From Oceanobacillus luteolus (lineage in GTDB: Bacteria; Bacillota; Bacilli; Bacillales; Amphibacillaceae), in assembly GCF_023715655.1 (NCBI RefSeq), contig NZ_JAMBON010000002.1, forward strand, positions 124,001 through 188,000: 64,000 nucleotides of DNA, given 5' to 3'. The translations under genes and the position numbers were made by a program. A model generated the notes under the pieces. The model had not been told where the DNA came from, ran no database searches, and was given only the letters and a program-made list of their open reading frames with translations. Of this stretch, positions 29,115 through 37,629 are shown in pieces. The stretch's first letter is position 1, and each line of letters begins with the position of its first letter.

Positions 29115-29882
29115 ATGAACAAAAGCATCATCAAAAAGTCATTTCAGAGATTTTTACCGTGGTTCATTCCGTGCATATTCCTTATCTGCTGGCAGATTGT
29201 ATCTTCTCTTGGTATCATTTCAGAAAGAATCTTACCAGCTCCAACAGAAATCATTCAGGCAGCAATCCAACTCATATCTAATGGGGAATTGTATGAACAT
29301 ATGTCTATCAGCTTAGTGCGGGCTTTCATTGGTTTTGTTATTGGAGGAGTTATTGGCTTTGTATTAGGTTTGTTAAATGGCGTATTTCGTTTTTCTGAAT
29401 TACTGTTTGATACATCCGTTCAAATGCTGCGAAATATTCCTCATTTGGCATTGATTCCTTTGGTGATCCTATGGTTTGGAATTGGAGAAACGTCAAAAAT
29501 TTTCCTGGTTGCATTAGGAGTTTTATTTCCAGTCTATATTAACACCTATCATGGAATTAAATCAGTCGATAAGGGATTGATTGAAATGGGGAAATCGTAT
29601 GGGTTAAAAGGTTATAAGTTGTTTTTCCATGTCATATTACCAGGTGCATTATCATCCATACTGGTAGGAATAAGATTTTCACTTGGTGTAATGTGGCTAA
29701 CTTTAATTGTGGCTGAAACCATCTCCGCTCAATCAGGCATTGGGTATATGGCAATGAACGCTAGAGAATTTATGCAGATGGACATTATCGTATTAAGTAT
29801 TTTAATTTATGCATTGTTTGGAAAGTTGTCTGATGTCATTGCCAGATATTTTGAGGGTAGATTATTGAAATGGAATGCATGA
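29115..29882 (+). CDS. ssuC: ABC transporter permease SsuC
   Basis: A 255-residue permease with about six helices and the EAA-loop EMGKSYGLKGYKLFFHVILPGALSSIL; ILPAPTEIIQA near the N-terminus and LTLIVAETISAQSGIGYMAMNAREF are SsuC/TauC signatures. The ATG at 29115 has AGGAG at 7 bp; an ATG six bases earlier sits on top of that site. Membrane partner of SsuA and SsuB. Confidence 0.87.
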   Translation: MNKSIIKKSFQRFLPWFIPCIFLICWQIVSSLGIISERILPAPTEIIQAAIQLISNGELYEHMSISLVRAFIGFVIGGVIGFVLGLLNGVFRFSELLFDTSVQMLRNIPHLALIPLVILWFGIGETSKIFLVALGVLFPVYINTYHGIKSVDKGLIEMGKSYGLKGYKLFFHVILPGALSSILVGIRFSLGVMWLTLIVAETISAQSGIGYMAMNAREFMQMDIIVLSILIYALFGKLSDVIARYFEGRLLKWNA

Positions 29883-29901
29883 ATACTGAGGAGTGTTAGG
29901 G

Positions 29902-30696
29902 TTGGAAAATAGGAACGGGATAAATATACAAATCAATAAATTGGAAAAAGTATATGATAATCGTAATGTATTAAATGGATTGGATGTTGAGATTAAGAAA
30001 GGTGAATTTGTTTCCGTTGTCGGAAAAAGCGGGTGTGGTAAAAGTACCCTTTTACGCCTTGTTGCTGGTCTTGAAGATGCAGAAGGAGGCTCCATTATAC
30101 TGGATGGTGAGAAATTGGAAGGGCTTAATAAAAAGGCACGGATCATGTTTCAAGATGGAAGACTATTACCATGGAAACGGATTATTGATAATGTCTGTAT
30201 AGGACTTTCTACAGAAAAAAGGAACAAGGCATTGGAAGCATTAGCCCAAGTAGGGCTGGAAGAAAGAAAGGATGATTATCCATCTAAGCTATCTGGAGGC
30301 CAAAAACAGCGAGTTGCTTTGGCACGGGCATTGGTGCATAATCCGGATCTGCTATTACTGGATGAACCTTTAGGTGCATTGGATGCACTAACCCGATTGG
30401 AAATGCAGGAACTAATCGAATCATTGTGGAGACAAAAGAAGTTTACCGCTGTGCTCGTTACCCATGATGCGGAGGAGGCAGTTGCCATTTCTGACCGGGT
30501 TTTATTGATAGATCAAGGGAAAATCAGCTTAGATCAAACGATCTCTCTACCGCGACCCCGAAAACGAACAAACCCGGCATTTGCTTTGTATGTGGACGAT
30601 ATCTTGTCACAAATCATGAATCGGAATGAAGATAAGGAATATCCGGTATTGCTTCCTGAATTGTCTTTATCCCTTCTTGATTCCGTAAATAATTAG
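29902..30696 (+). CDS. ssuB: ABC transporter ATPase SsuB
   Basis: About 264 residues, with Walker A GKSGCGKST, signature LSGGQKQR and Walker B LLLLDEPLGALD. The MFQDGRLLPWKRI segment is typical of SsuB/TauB ATPases. GAGGAG is 8 bp before the TTG at 29902, preferred over a GTG three codons upstream that lies inside that site. The last 30 bp overlap the 3' end of the convergent yqhV gene. Confidence 0.87.
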   Translation: MENRNGINIQINKLEKVYDNRNVLNGLDVEIKKGEFVSVVGKSGCGKSTLLRLVAGLEDAEGGSIILDGEKLEGLNKKARIMFQDGRLLPWKRIIDNVCIGLSTEKRNKALEALAQVGLEERKDDYPSKLSGGQKQRVALARALVHNPDLLLLDEPLGALDALTRLEMQELIESLWRQKKFTAVLVTHDAEEAVAISDRVLLIDQGKISLDQTISLPRPRKRTNPAFALYVDDILSQIMNRNEDKEYPVLLPELSLSLLDSVNN

Positions 30697-30942
30697 GGTC
30701 GCTCCAAGAAAAATCCAAAAAAACTTACTTATCGATATTTTAGAAGACATGCCAGCGATACCGATAGCTGTAGTGGTAAGAAGTATTAATGGTCCGACAA
30801 ATGCTAATGAGCTATTAATGATTAATGCTTTTTCAACTTCATTAAATTTCAACATGAGGAGTGCTGCAAATATTTCGATGGAACCGGAAAGAATTCGGAA
30901 AAGAGCCATAAAAAGTATGGCTGTTTCAAAAAGAGCAAACAT
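30667..30942 (-). CDS. yqhV: YqhV-like DUF2619 membrane protein
   Basis: A 91-residue protein with three hydrophobic helices, similar in length and pattern to B. subtilis YqhV (RILSGSIEIFAALLMLKFNEVEKALIINSSLA, then GPLILLTTTAIGI). The long upstream open frame is not coding: GGGGG lies 7 bp before the ATG at 30942. In B. subtilis this family neighbours spoIIIA genes, but here it stands alone. Function unknown. It overlaps ssuB tail to tail by 30 bp. Confidence 0.75.
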   Translation of the reverse strand: MFALFETAILFMALFRILSGSIEIFAALLMLKFNEVEKALIINSSLAFVGPLILLTTTAIGIAGMSSKISISKFFWIFLGATLIIYGIKKG

Positions 30943-31006
30943 GGTATTTCCCCCTGCAATATGTATTTTAATAAAATATATGCAGGACTCGTCCAATAAA
31001 GGACAG

Positions 31007-31035
31007 AACCCTCTTTGTGATGAGGGTTTATTTTT
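31007..31035 (+). terminator. Probable terminator of the ssu operon, beyond yqhV
   Basis: AACCCTC-TTTGTGAT-GAGGGTT followed by a T-rich stretch on the plus strand. If used, ssu mRNA would run antisense through the whole yqhV gene before ending. Confidence 0.6.
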
Positions 31036-31131
31036 ATCTCTCACGAAATATCTGGTTAATATGCTAATGGCAAGCTTCCAATTGCCCATATATTGAATAG
31101 GATAAGATTGTTAGTGTGAAGGGGGAGTACA

Positions 31132-31632
31132 ATGGAAGAGAAGGAAGTAAGAAGACCAAATCATTTAGCTTGGCATGAAACAATGGAATTGCATGAATTA
31201 GTAGTTTTTCAGGCAATTGGATTAATGAAGCTAAAAAAGTTTATCGGTGAAGTGAAAGATCCTGCATTGCGTAGACTTTATGCCGAAACAATAAGAGGAT
31301 TAGAAACAAACCTTAGGGAACTACTTGCATTTTATCAATTGGCTCCTAGAGAAGAAGAGGAATTGGAAAGAAACTTGGATAGTGGTTTTTTCTCTGGAGA
31401 TTTGTTGGCTTTTGCAAAAACTGCTGTAAGGAATTATTCAATTGCAATAACGGAAACTGCAACGCCGATATTAAGGGAAACGTTAAATAAACAATTGCAA
31501 CGTGCAATCGAAACACATGAAATGGTATATGCTTATATGTACGAAAGAGGGCTTTATCCGTCATACGACCTCCATAAATTATTAAGAAATGATATCAACA
31601 TTGCAACAAAAGCACTAAATATGGACTTTTAA
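31132..31632 (+). CDS. CotF/YhcQ-type spore coat-like protein (ferritin-like)
   Basis: A 166-residue helical protein. [26 protein letters not shown] and [32 protein letters not shown] are characteristic of the coat F family, whose members have a ferritin-like bundle. The last part, [17 protein letters not shown], is the usual ending. It may be a coat component or a related vegetative protein. GGGGGAG precedes the ATG. Single gene with its own terminator. Confidence 0.8.
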   Translation: MEEKEVRRPNHLAWHETMELHELVVFQAIGLMKLKKFIGEVKDPALRRLYAETIRGLETNLRELLAFYQLAPREEEELERNLDSGFFSGDLLAFAKTAVRNYSIAITETATPILRETLNKQLQRAIETHEMVYAYMYERGLYPSYDLHKLLRNDINIATKALNMDF

Positions 31633-31647
31633 TAATATGGTTACCAC

Positions 31648-31686
31648 CACCCTAGGAATAAACTTCCTAGGGTGTTTTTATATTTT
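31648..31686 (+). terminator. Terminator of the CotF-like gene
   Basis: CACCCTAGGAA / TTCCTAGGGTG, an 11-bp stem followed by T runs. Confidence 0.88.
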
Positions 31687-31813
31687 TGAGTGATGTACAT
31701 ATTTTCGATGGAAGATAAAAATTCCACTAAAAATATGCGAAATGGTTTTCATTCCTTAGAATCGCTGATATAGTTTCATTATAAGTGTATCTGTACGTAT
31801 TATTTATCGTTGG

Positions 31814-32644
31814 ATGGAAGTGATGGAAGTGGTATTTATTATTTGTTTGATCATTGGACTCGTTACAGCGTTTGTAGGTTCAATAATGGGTCTAGGTGGA
31901 GGAGTTATACTCGTTCCGACTCTTATATTGTTTGCCTCTATATCCGATGCTTTTGCTTGGGCAACTCCTCAAGCAATCGTCGGTATCTCTCTAATTGTCA
32001 TGATATTTACGGGATTAGCTTCCACCTTATCTTATCTAAAGGTGAAGCGGGTGGATTATCGCACCGGTTTTCTTTTCATGATAGGGAGCATACCAGGAGG
32101 AATCATTGGGGCGTGGCTGAACCAATATGTCGAAGCAGAGACATTTCAGCTTTACTTCGGTATATTAATGATATTGATTGCAATGATATTATTTTTTAAA
32201 AAGAAAGAGCCTAGAACAGTGGATCTGACTGGGAAAGGTGTTCGGACTTTTGAGGTTAATGGTGAAAGATATCAATATAAGGTCCATGCAGTAGGAGCAA
32301 TATTTCTGGCCCTGATCGTTGGGGTTCTATCTGGTTTATTTGGTATTGGTGGTGGTTCCATTATGGTACCAGCAATGATCCTCTTATTTGGTTTTCCAGT
32401 TCATATCGCTACAGCAACATCCATGTTTATGATTTTCTTCGTTAGTATTTTTAGCTCAGTGACACATATCGCTCTTGGACATATCGTTTGGGAATACGTA
32501 TTGTTCTTCATTCCTGGAGCTTGGGTAGGTGGAAAGCTTGGTGCTAAAGTGAATCAAATGCTGTCCAGCAAAACATTGGAATGGATACTTCGACTGTTAT
32601 TGATATTTATTGGAATTCGTATGATCATTCAAGGATTAGGCTAA
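31814..32644 (+). CDS. yunE: TauE/SafE-family permease YunE
   Basis: A 276-residue membrane protein of the TauE/SafE (DUF81) family in two repeat halves. Each half carries a glycine-rich loop, GSIMGLGGGVILVPTL and GLFGIGGGSIMVPAM, before a helix. Family members export sulfite, sulfonates or organosulfur compounds; the substrate here is unproven. Gene order yunE-yunD-yunC-yunB matches B. subtilis. The start may be this ATG or the one at 31823; neither has a strong ribosome binding site. Confidence 0.87.
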   Translation: MEVMEVVFIICLIIGLVTAFVGSIMGLGGGVILVPTLILFASISDAFAWATPQAIVGISLIVMIFTGLASTLSYLKVKRVDYRTGFLFMIGSIPGGIIGAWLNQYVEAETFQLYFGILMILIAMILFFKKKEPRTVDLTGKGVRTFEVNGERYQYKVHAVGAIFLALIVGVLSGLFGIGGGSIMVPAMILLFGFPVHIATATSMFMIFFVSIFSSVTHIALGHIVWEYVLFFIPGAWVGGKLGAKVNQMLSSKTLEWILRLLLIFIGIRMIIQGLG

Positions 32645-32656
32645 GGAGCAAGATTC

Positions 32657-34060
32657 ATGAAAGAAAATATTTATATATACTATACGAATGATTTACACAG
32701 TAATTTTACACAATGGCCCCGTACAGCTGGTTATTTGAAGGAAAAGAAAAGAATCCGCAGCTCTAAAGGGGAGGTCCATTATATAGTTGATGCTGGTGAT
32801 CATATGGACCGGGTCGATCCCATTTCAGAGGCTACAATGGGAAAAGCGAATGTGGAATTAATGAACGAAGTCGGCTATGATGTCGTGACAATCGGCAATA
32901 ATGAAGGTATCACTCTTGCTCATGATGATTTATACCATCTTTATGATGAAGCTGATTATCCAGTGGTTTGTGCTAATCTACAGCCAAAATCAGGCCAACC
33001 TCCAAAATGGTTGGTTGATACGAACATATTTGAGACAGATTCGGGAGTTCGTCTCGGTTTCATTGGATTGACAGCGCCGTTTACAGCTTTTTATGACCCG
33101 TTGGGTTGGACTGTAACCTCACCTTATGATGAACTGGAAACGAATTTGCTTGAATTAAGCGAGAAAACCGATATTATTATCCTGCTATCTCATTTAGGAC
33201 TTAGTGAAGATCAAGAGATTGCCAGGAGGTTTTCGGAAATAGATGTTATTATCGGAGGACATACACATCATCTGCTACGAACAGGAGAATATGTAAATAA
33301 TTGCCTGATTACTGCAGCGGGAAAGCACTGTGTATATGTAGGAGAAGTAATTTTAACCTATGATCATGAATCTGAACAAATATCGACGAAAGAGGCGTAC
33401 GCTACGAATGTATCTGATCATCCAGTTGATCAGGGAACGGCAGTTTTGCTGGAGGAGCTTCAAGAGAAAGCGGACTTATTATTAGAGAAAGAAGTAGTCG
33501 TACTCGAGGAGCCACTAGATGTGGAATGGTATAAAGATACCCCGATTATGCAAGAATTGACAGATACAATCAGAATGTGGACAGATGCTGACGCTGCTTT
33601 ATTAAATGCTGGCTTACTGCTTGGTGCATTGCCAAAGGGTCCCATTACGTATGGGGATGTTCACCGGATATGTCCTCACCCAATTAATCCTGTCGTTGTC
33701 CAACTAAAAGGTGACGAATTGATTGAAGTTATTCGTGCCTCGCTAAAAAGAGATTTTATGGAGTTTGAGCTGAAGGGATTTGGATTCAGAGGAGAAGTGA
33801 TAGGGAGAATGCTATTCTCCGGACTTTCCATTAATATAAGGACTAATCCTGACGGCACAGAGGCGGTAACGGAAGTGACTTTTTCAGATGGGACCCCTGT
33901 GGATAAACAAAAAACATATCGAATCGCGACAGCAGATACTTTTACATTCGGACGCCTGCTACCAGAGATAGCGAAATCAGAGAAGAAAGATTATTTCCTG
34001 CCAGAGTTCTTGAGAGATCTATTGTTGGAAACATTGAAAAGAAAAGCGTTGCAGCGGTAA
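32657..34060 (+). CDS. yunD: YunD-like metallophosphatase / 5'-nucleotidase
   Basis: A 467-residue two-domain enzyme. The N-terminal metallophosphoesterase domain has YTNDLHSNF, DAGDHMD, GNNEG (Asn where most relatives have GNHE), ILLSHLG and IIGGHTHH. The C-terminal half (from about 290) is the 5'-nucleotidase domain that selects the substrate. No signal peptide, so it is cytoplasmic, unlike many 5'-nucleotidases. TAAGGAG, which overlaps the yunE stop codon, is its ribosome binding site, so the genes form an operon. Confidence 0.88.
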   Translation: MKENIYIYYTNDLHSNFTQWPRTAGYLKEKKRIRSSKGEVHYIVDAGDHMDRVDPISEATMGKANVELMNEVGYDVVTIGNNEGITLAHDDLYHLYDEADYPVVCANLQPKSGQPPKWLVDTNIFETDSGVRLGFIGLTAPFTAFYDPLGWTVTSPYDELETNLLELSEKTDIIILLSHLGLSEDQEIARRFSEIDVIIGGHTHHLLRTGEYVNNCLITAAGKHCVYVGEVILTYDHESEQISTKEAYATNVSDHPVDQGTAVLLEELQEKADLLLEKEVVVLEEPLDVEWYKDTPIMQELTDTIRMWTDADAALLNAGLLLGALPKGPITYGDVHRICPHPINPVVVQLKGDELIEVIRASLKRDFMEFELKGFGFRGEVIGRMLFSGLSINIRTNPDGTEAVTEVTFSDGTPVDKQKTYRIATADTFTFGRLLPEIAKSEKKDYFLPEFLRDLLLETLKRKALQR

Positions 34061-34182
34061 TAACTCATTGAATTTGTGTCTTATTGCTTCTGGTAATAGT
34101 AATCGTTTAAGAAAGATGTATCAGTGACAAGAAGGTCCATTATTGCATAACTTAATTATGTATATAAAGGAGGCCTTCTTAG

Positions 34183-34491
34183 ATGATTACTGTTAATCCA
34201 ATCGAGATTGAAGGGATGCAGTTCACTGCAGTAAGTGTAGAACTGCCAAAAACTACTCTTCTGACGGTATCAAATGAAGTTGGTTACATTATGTGTGCAG
34301 CTTTGGACGTAGATATTTTCAACGAAATCCCTAAATTGCAAGAAAGAAAAGTGGTTGCAGGAAGAGCTGTAGGTGTACGGACGATTGAACAGTTACTTGA
34401 TGCTCCATTAGAGAAAGTTACAGATGCTTCAAGAGAGTATGGTTGGAAAGAAGGAATAACAGGAAGGGAAGCACTTCTACTCATTTCTTAA
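34183..34491 (+). CDS. yunC: DUF1805 protein YunC
   Basis: A 102-residue DUF1805 protein; the YIMCAALDVDIFNE and RAVGVRTIEQLLDAPLEKVT segments match the YunC family. Small, soluble and of unknown function. AAAGGAGG precedes the ATG, and a strong terminator begins at the stop codon. Order with yunD and yunB is conserved. Confidence 0.88.
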   Translation: MITVNPIEIEGMQFTAVSVELPKTTLLTVSNEVGYIMCAALDVDIFNEIPKLQERKVVAGRAVGVRTIEQLLDAPLEKVTDASREYGWKEGITGREALLLIS

Positions 34492-34535
34492 GTCTATTCC
34501 CTGAAGGATTTCACTTCAGGGAATAGACTTTTTTA
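34491..34535 (+). terminator. yunC terminator
   Basis: AGTCTATTCCCTGAAG / CTTCAGGGAATAGACT, a perfect 16-bp stem with a 7-base loop and T tail. Confidence 0.93.
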
Positions 34536-34703
34536 GTTTCTATCGATGAAGAACACCCAATACCAAAAGACATAGTCCGTGTGAGATTACGTACTGGATG
34601 AAGAGAGCTGAAGTCGTAAACCTGAGCTGGCGGAACACATCTATTTTTGTGCTAGTCTATCTCCCTAAATATGTGCATAAATATGACATAAGGGGGTTGT
34701 AGC

Positions 34704-35483
34704 ATGCGTAAAAGAAGATACCCAAAGAAATTTAGTTCACCTCCAACGCAATTGATTCTATTGTTGACAATCGTTATATTTACAATCGCGGTTCTTGGCA
34801 GTATCGCATTGATCGATAGGGGAATAAAGCCCACGTTAATGGACATTGCCAAAGAAAAAACGAACGAATTTGCCACTCGAGCCATCAATCGTGCGGTCAG
34901 CTTTACTGAAGACTATGATTTTACGGACATAGCAACGATTGAATATGATAATAATGGGAAAGTTGCCACCTATTCACCAAAGTCAGATGCACTTAGTGAA
35001 ATTAATCGGCATGCAACCCAACGAATTGAGGAGTATTTTAATCGATTAAATCATGGTGATCCGATTTTACATGACGAAGAAGACAGGTATGATTACACGA
35101 ATGGGATAGAGGAACGACTTTATGAAGACCCTACTTTAGTCGAAATTCCACTTGGTCAAGTGACAGGGAACACGGTGCTGGCAAACCTCGGTCCTAGAAT
35201 TCCAATCAATTTAGAAATAATTGGTACCGTTCGGACAAATATTACTTGGGAGCAAATGGAATTTGGTATTAACGGTCTTTGGATTTCTTTTTATTTAAAT
35301 GTTGAAGCTGATGTGCAAGTGATTGTTCCATTTTCTTCCGATTTAACGACGGTGACTTCCCAAATCTATATAGATGGGGCTGCATTGATGGGCGAAGTAC
35401 CTGATTTTTATGGTGGTGGAACACCTCCATCCATTGCTGTTCCGAAAGAGGATATTCAGACGGACTTGCAGAATGAGCAATAA
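34704..35483 (+). CDS. yunB: Sporulation protein YunB
   Basis: A 259-residue protein with one N-terminal transmembrane helix (about residues 17-37) and a large external domain. The LGQVTGNTVLANLGPRIPI and VEADVQVIVPF segments match YunB, a sigma-E controlled sporulation protein in B. subtilis with a SpoIIR/YlmC-like general layout. GGGGG lies before the ATG. It is transcribed apart from yunC, which ends at a strong terminator, fitting separate sporulation control. Confidence 0.87.
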   Translation: MRKRRYPKKFSSPPTQLILLLTIVIFTIAVLGSIALIDRGIKPTLMDIAKEKTNEFATRAINRAVSFTEDYDFTDIATIEYDNNGKVATYSPKSDALSEINRHATQRIEEYFNRLNHGDPILHDEEDRYDYTNGIEERLYEDPTLVEIPLGQVTGNTVLANLGPRIPINLEIIGTVRTNITWEQMEFGINGLWISFYLNVEADVQVIVPFSSDLTTVTSQIYIDGAALMGEVPDFYGGGTPPSIAVPKEDIQTDLQNEQ

Positions 35484-35494
35484 TCTAGTATAGT
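35466..35494 (+). promoter_or_regulatory. Promoter of the lysine riboswitch transcript
   Basis: TTGCAG (35466-35471), 17-bp spacer and TATAGT (35489-35494). It overlaps the last codons of yunB and is 30 bp before the aptamer. Confidence 0.65.
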
Positions 35495-35523
35495 GGTTTC
35501 AGAACTTAATAGCAGCCTTATCC

Positions 35524-35766
35524 GATCGGTGAGGTAGAGGTGCAGGTAATATGAGTAACTAACAGGAGAATGACAACGATGATGGTTAGTAAAAGGATTA
35601 TTTGCCGAAGCGTAATAAGCGTCATCTTATTATTTGCTGGTATGTCTTTGAATAAGAGGCTTACTGTCATGCTGAAACTTGGCATGGAGAACTACTGATC
35701 GAAATGGAGATAACGTATATTGTTACATATAAACAATGATGGTTATTTTCTGTCATTGTTTTTTAT
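35524..35766 (+). promoter_or_regulatory. Lysine riboswitch (L-box) with terminator
   Basis: The aptamer (35524-35700) has the conserved L-box blocks in order: GAGGTAGAGGTGC, ATGAGTA, TTTGCCGAAGC, TTATTTGCTGG, TTGAATAA and CTTACTGTCA, closed by GATCGGT / ACTGATC. The platform terminator is AACAATGA / TCATTGTT plus a T-run (35732-35766). ATTGTT at 35719 can pair with AACAAT of the terminator as an antiterminator. Lysine should switch off the downstream NhaC-family gene. Confidence 0.88.
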
Positions 35767-35836
35767 TTGACTATGTACCTTCCGTTCGTTCAAAAGTACT
35801 CTATGCTTCTAAAAAAAATAAATGGGGGAAATCGAA

Positions 35837-37387
35837 ATGGTAGGTACATTTTTTTCTATAATACCTGCACTGGTAATGCTTGTATTAGTAATAGTTACAA
35901 AAAGGGTTTTACTTTCACTTGGAGTCGGAATTGTACTTGGTGCATTATTTATTCATAACTTTAACATTCTAGGATCTATACAAGAAGTTTGGGGAGTTTT
36001 TTACGAAATATTTGTATCTGAAGGAGAGCTCAATCTAGGAAACATTTTGTTAATTTCCTTCCTGCTATTGTTAGGGGTTATGACAGCGTTTCTCCAAGGA
36101 TCTGGTGGAAGCAGAGCTTTTGGAAACTGGATGCTTAAAAGGGTGAAAACCCGTGCTGGTGCAAAAATCATGACAGCCATACTAGGTATTATTATTTTTA
36201 TCGATGATTACTTTGCGAGTTTGGCGGTAGGTCAAATAGCTAGACCTGTTACTGATCGTCAAAAAATCTCTCGCGCTAAACTGGCATATATAATCGACTC
36301 GACGGCAGCACCTATCACAGTCCTTTCACCAATCTCAAGCTGGGGAGCATTTATTATTGGTTTATTGGGTTCGATTTTTGTAGCGAATGGAATTACAGAC
36401 ATCCAACCAATTGAAGGATTTATTCGGATGATTCCAATGAATCTATATGCAATATCTGCAATCCTGCTTGTGTTTCTTGTAGCATATTTAAAAGTTGATA
36501 TCGGACCGATGCGAATTCATGAAGAGCGTGCTCAGAAAACTGGGGAATTGATTGATCCGGAAAACAGTAAAGTTCCTGGTGATTTAGGTGACACTATTGA
36601 AGCTCATCCTAAAGGAAAAGTATACCATTTAATTTTGCCGATCCTTGTTCTTGTCTTAGCAACTGTAACTGCTATGCTAGTTACAGGAGCTCGAGCTTCG
36701 GAGGGTGAAGTGACAATCCTTTCTATGTTTGCAAACACGGATGTCAACTTGTCCTTATTCATAGGTGGAGCAATATCTGTTCTGTTTGCACTCATTCTCC
36801 ATATGATTCATAGTGCTCCTAAAGCAAGTGTAATGAATATTTTTATCCAAGGTATGAAATCCATGCTTCCGGCAATTTATATACTCATCTTGGCATGGAT
36901 GATTGGATCAATTATCTCATCATTGGAAACGGGGACTTATTTAGCCCAGTTACTTAATAATGCAAATATCAGCGGTGTATTTCTACCAGTATTATTCTTT
37001 GTTATTTCGGGAATTATGGCTCTTGCAACTGGAACATCGTGGGGTACATTTACAATTATGCTTGCAATCGGGGCTGAAGTTTCTGCAGTGATTGATATTA
37101 ACTTACTATTACCTACTTTGGCTGCTGTATTGGCTGGAGCTGTGTTTGGGGATCATTGTTCACCAATTTCAGATACCACCATTCTTTCAGCGACCGGAGC
37201 AGGTGCAAATCACATCGATCACGTATTGACACAGCTTCCTTATGCAATAATTGCAGCTGTTGTGTCCATTGTTGGGTACTTACTCATGGGATTACTTGAA
37301 ATGACAATCTTACCATTGATAATTACACTCGTTATCGTTTTAGTAATTGGGTTTGTGATTCATAGCAGAAATACAAAAAATGCTTAA
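35837..37387 (+). CDS. lysW: NhaC-family transporter, probable lysine carrier (LysW type)
   Basis: A 516-residue protein of the NhaC Na+/H+ antiporter family with about 12 helices. FIDDYFASLAVGQIARPV and VFGDHCSPISDTTILSATGA are family signatures. Because a lysine riboswitch precedes it, lysine uptake is more likely than pH homeostasis: NhaC-family genes behind L-boxes have been predicted as lysine transporters. GGGGGA lies 7 bp before the ATG at 35837; a GTG-less upstream extension to 35822 begins before that site and is rejected. Single gene with a terminator. Confidence 0.82.
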   Translation: MVGTFFSIIPALVMLVLVIVTKRVLLSLGVGIVLGALFIHNFNILGSIQEVWGVFYEIFVSEGELNLGNILLISFLLLLGVMTAFLQGSGGSRAFGNWMLKRVKTRAGAKIMTAILGIIIFIDDYFASLAVGQIARPVTDRQKISRAKLAYIIDSTAAPITVLSPISSWGAFIIGLLGSIFVANGITDIQPIEGFIRMIPMNLYAISAILLVFLVAYLKVDIGPMRIHEERAQKTGELIDPENSKVPGDLGDTIEAHPKGKVYHLILPILVLVLATVTAMLVTGARASEGEVTILSMFANTDVNLSLFIGGAISVLFALILHMIHSAPKASVMNIFIQGMKSMLPAIYILILAWMIGSIISSLETGTYLAQLLNNANISGVFLPVLFFVISGIMALATGTSWGTFTIMLAIGAEVSAVIDINLLLPTLAAVLAGAVFGDHCSPISDTTILSATGAGANHIDHVLTQLPYAIIAAVVSIVGYLLMGLLEMTILPLIITLVIVLVIGFVIHSRNTKNA

Positions 37388-37390
37388 TAC

Positions 37391-37430
37391 AAAACGTACT
37401 TTTCTTTAACTAAGAAAAGTACGTTTTTTT
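37391..37430 (+). terminator. Terminator of the NhaC-family gene
   Basis: AAAACGTACTTTTCTT / AAGAAAAGTACGTTTT, a perfect 16-bp stem with T tail. Confidence 0.92.
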
Positions 37431-37514
37431 GCATTTTTAGCAGTCATAATACTGTTTAACTTTGTTAGAAACTTACATAATATTTCAGAATAATTTATAG
37501 ATATTAAATATTCT

Positions 37515-37543
37515 TTGACTATATCGATGATAAATTATATAAT
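37515..37543 (+). promoter_or_regulatory. Promoter of the NSS transporter genes
   Basis: TTGACT (37515-37520), 17 bp, TATAAT (37538-37543). A small hairpin CCTTC / GAAGG follows in the leader near 37583-37605. Confidence 0.75.
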
Positions 37544-37629
37544 ACAAGCATAAATATCTGAAAAGATATAATAATTAAAAGATTCCTTCGTGTATTTTGT
37601 ATGAAGGGGCCGAAAAGGGAGGTATTACT

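Noticed and set aside
35579-35698. A 39-codon ORF with one hydrophobic stretch and an AGGAG site, upstream of the NhaC-family gene
   Set aside because: It lies entirely inside the lysine riboswitch aptamer; the conserved bases are explained by the RNA.
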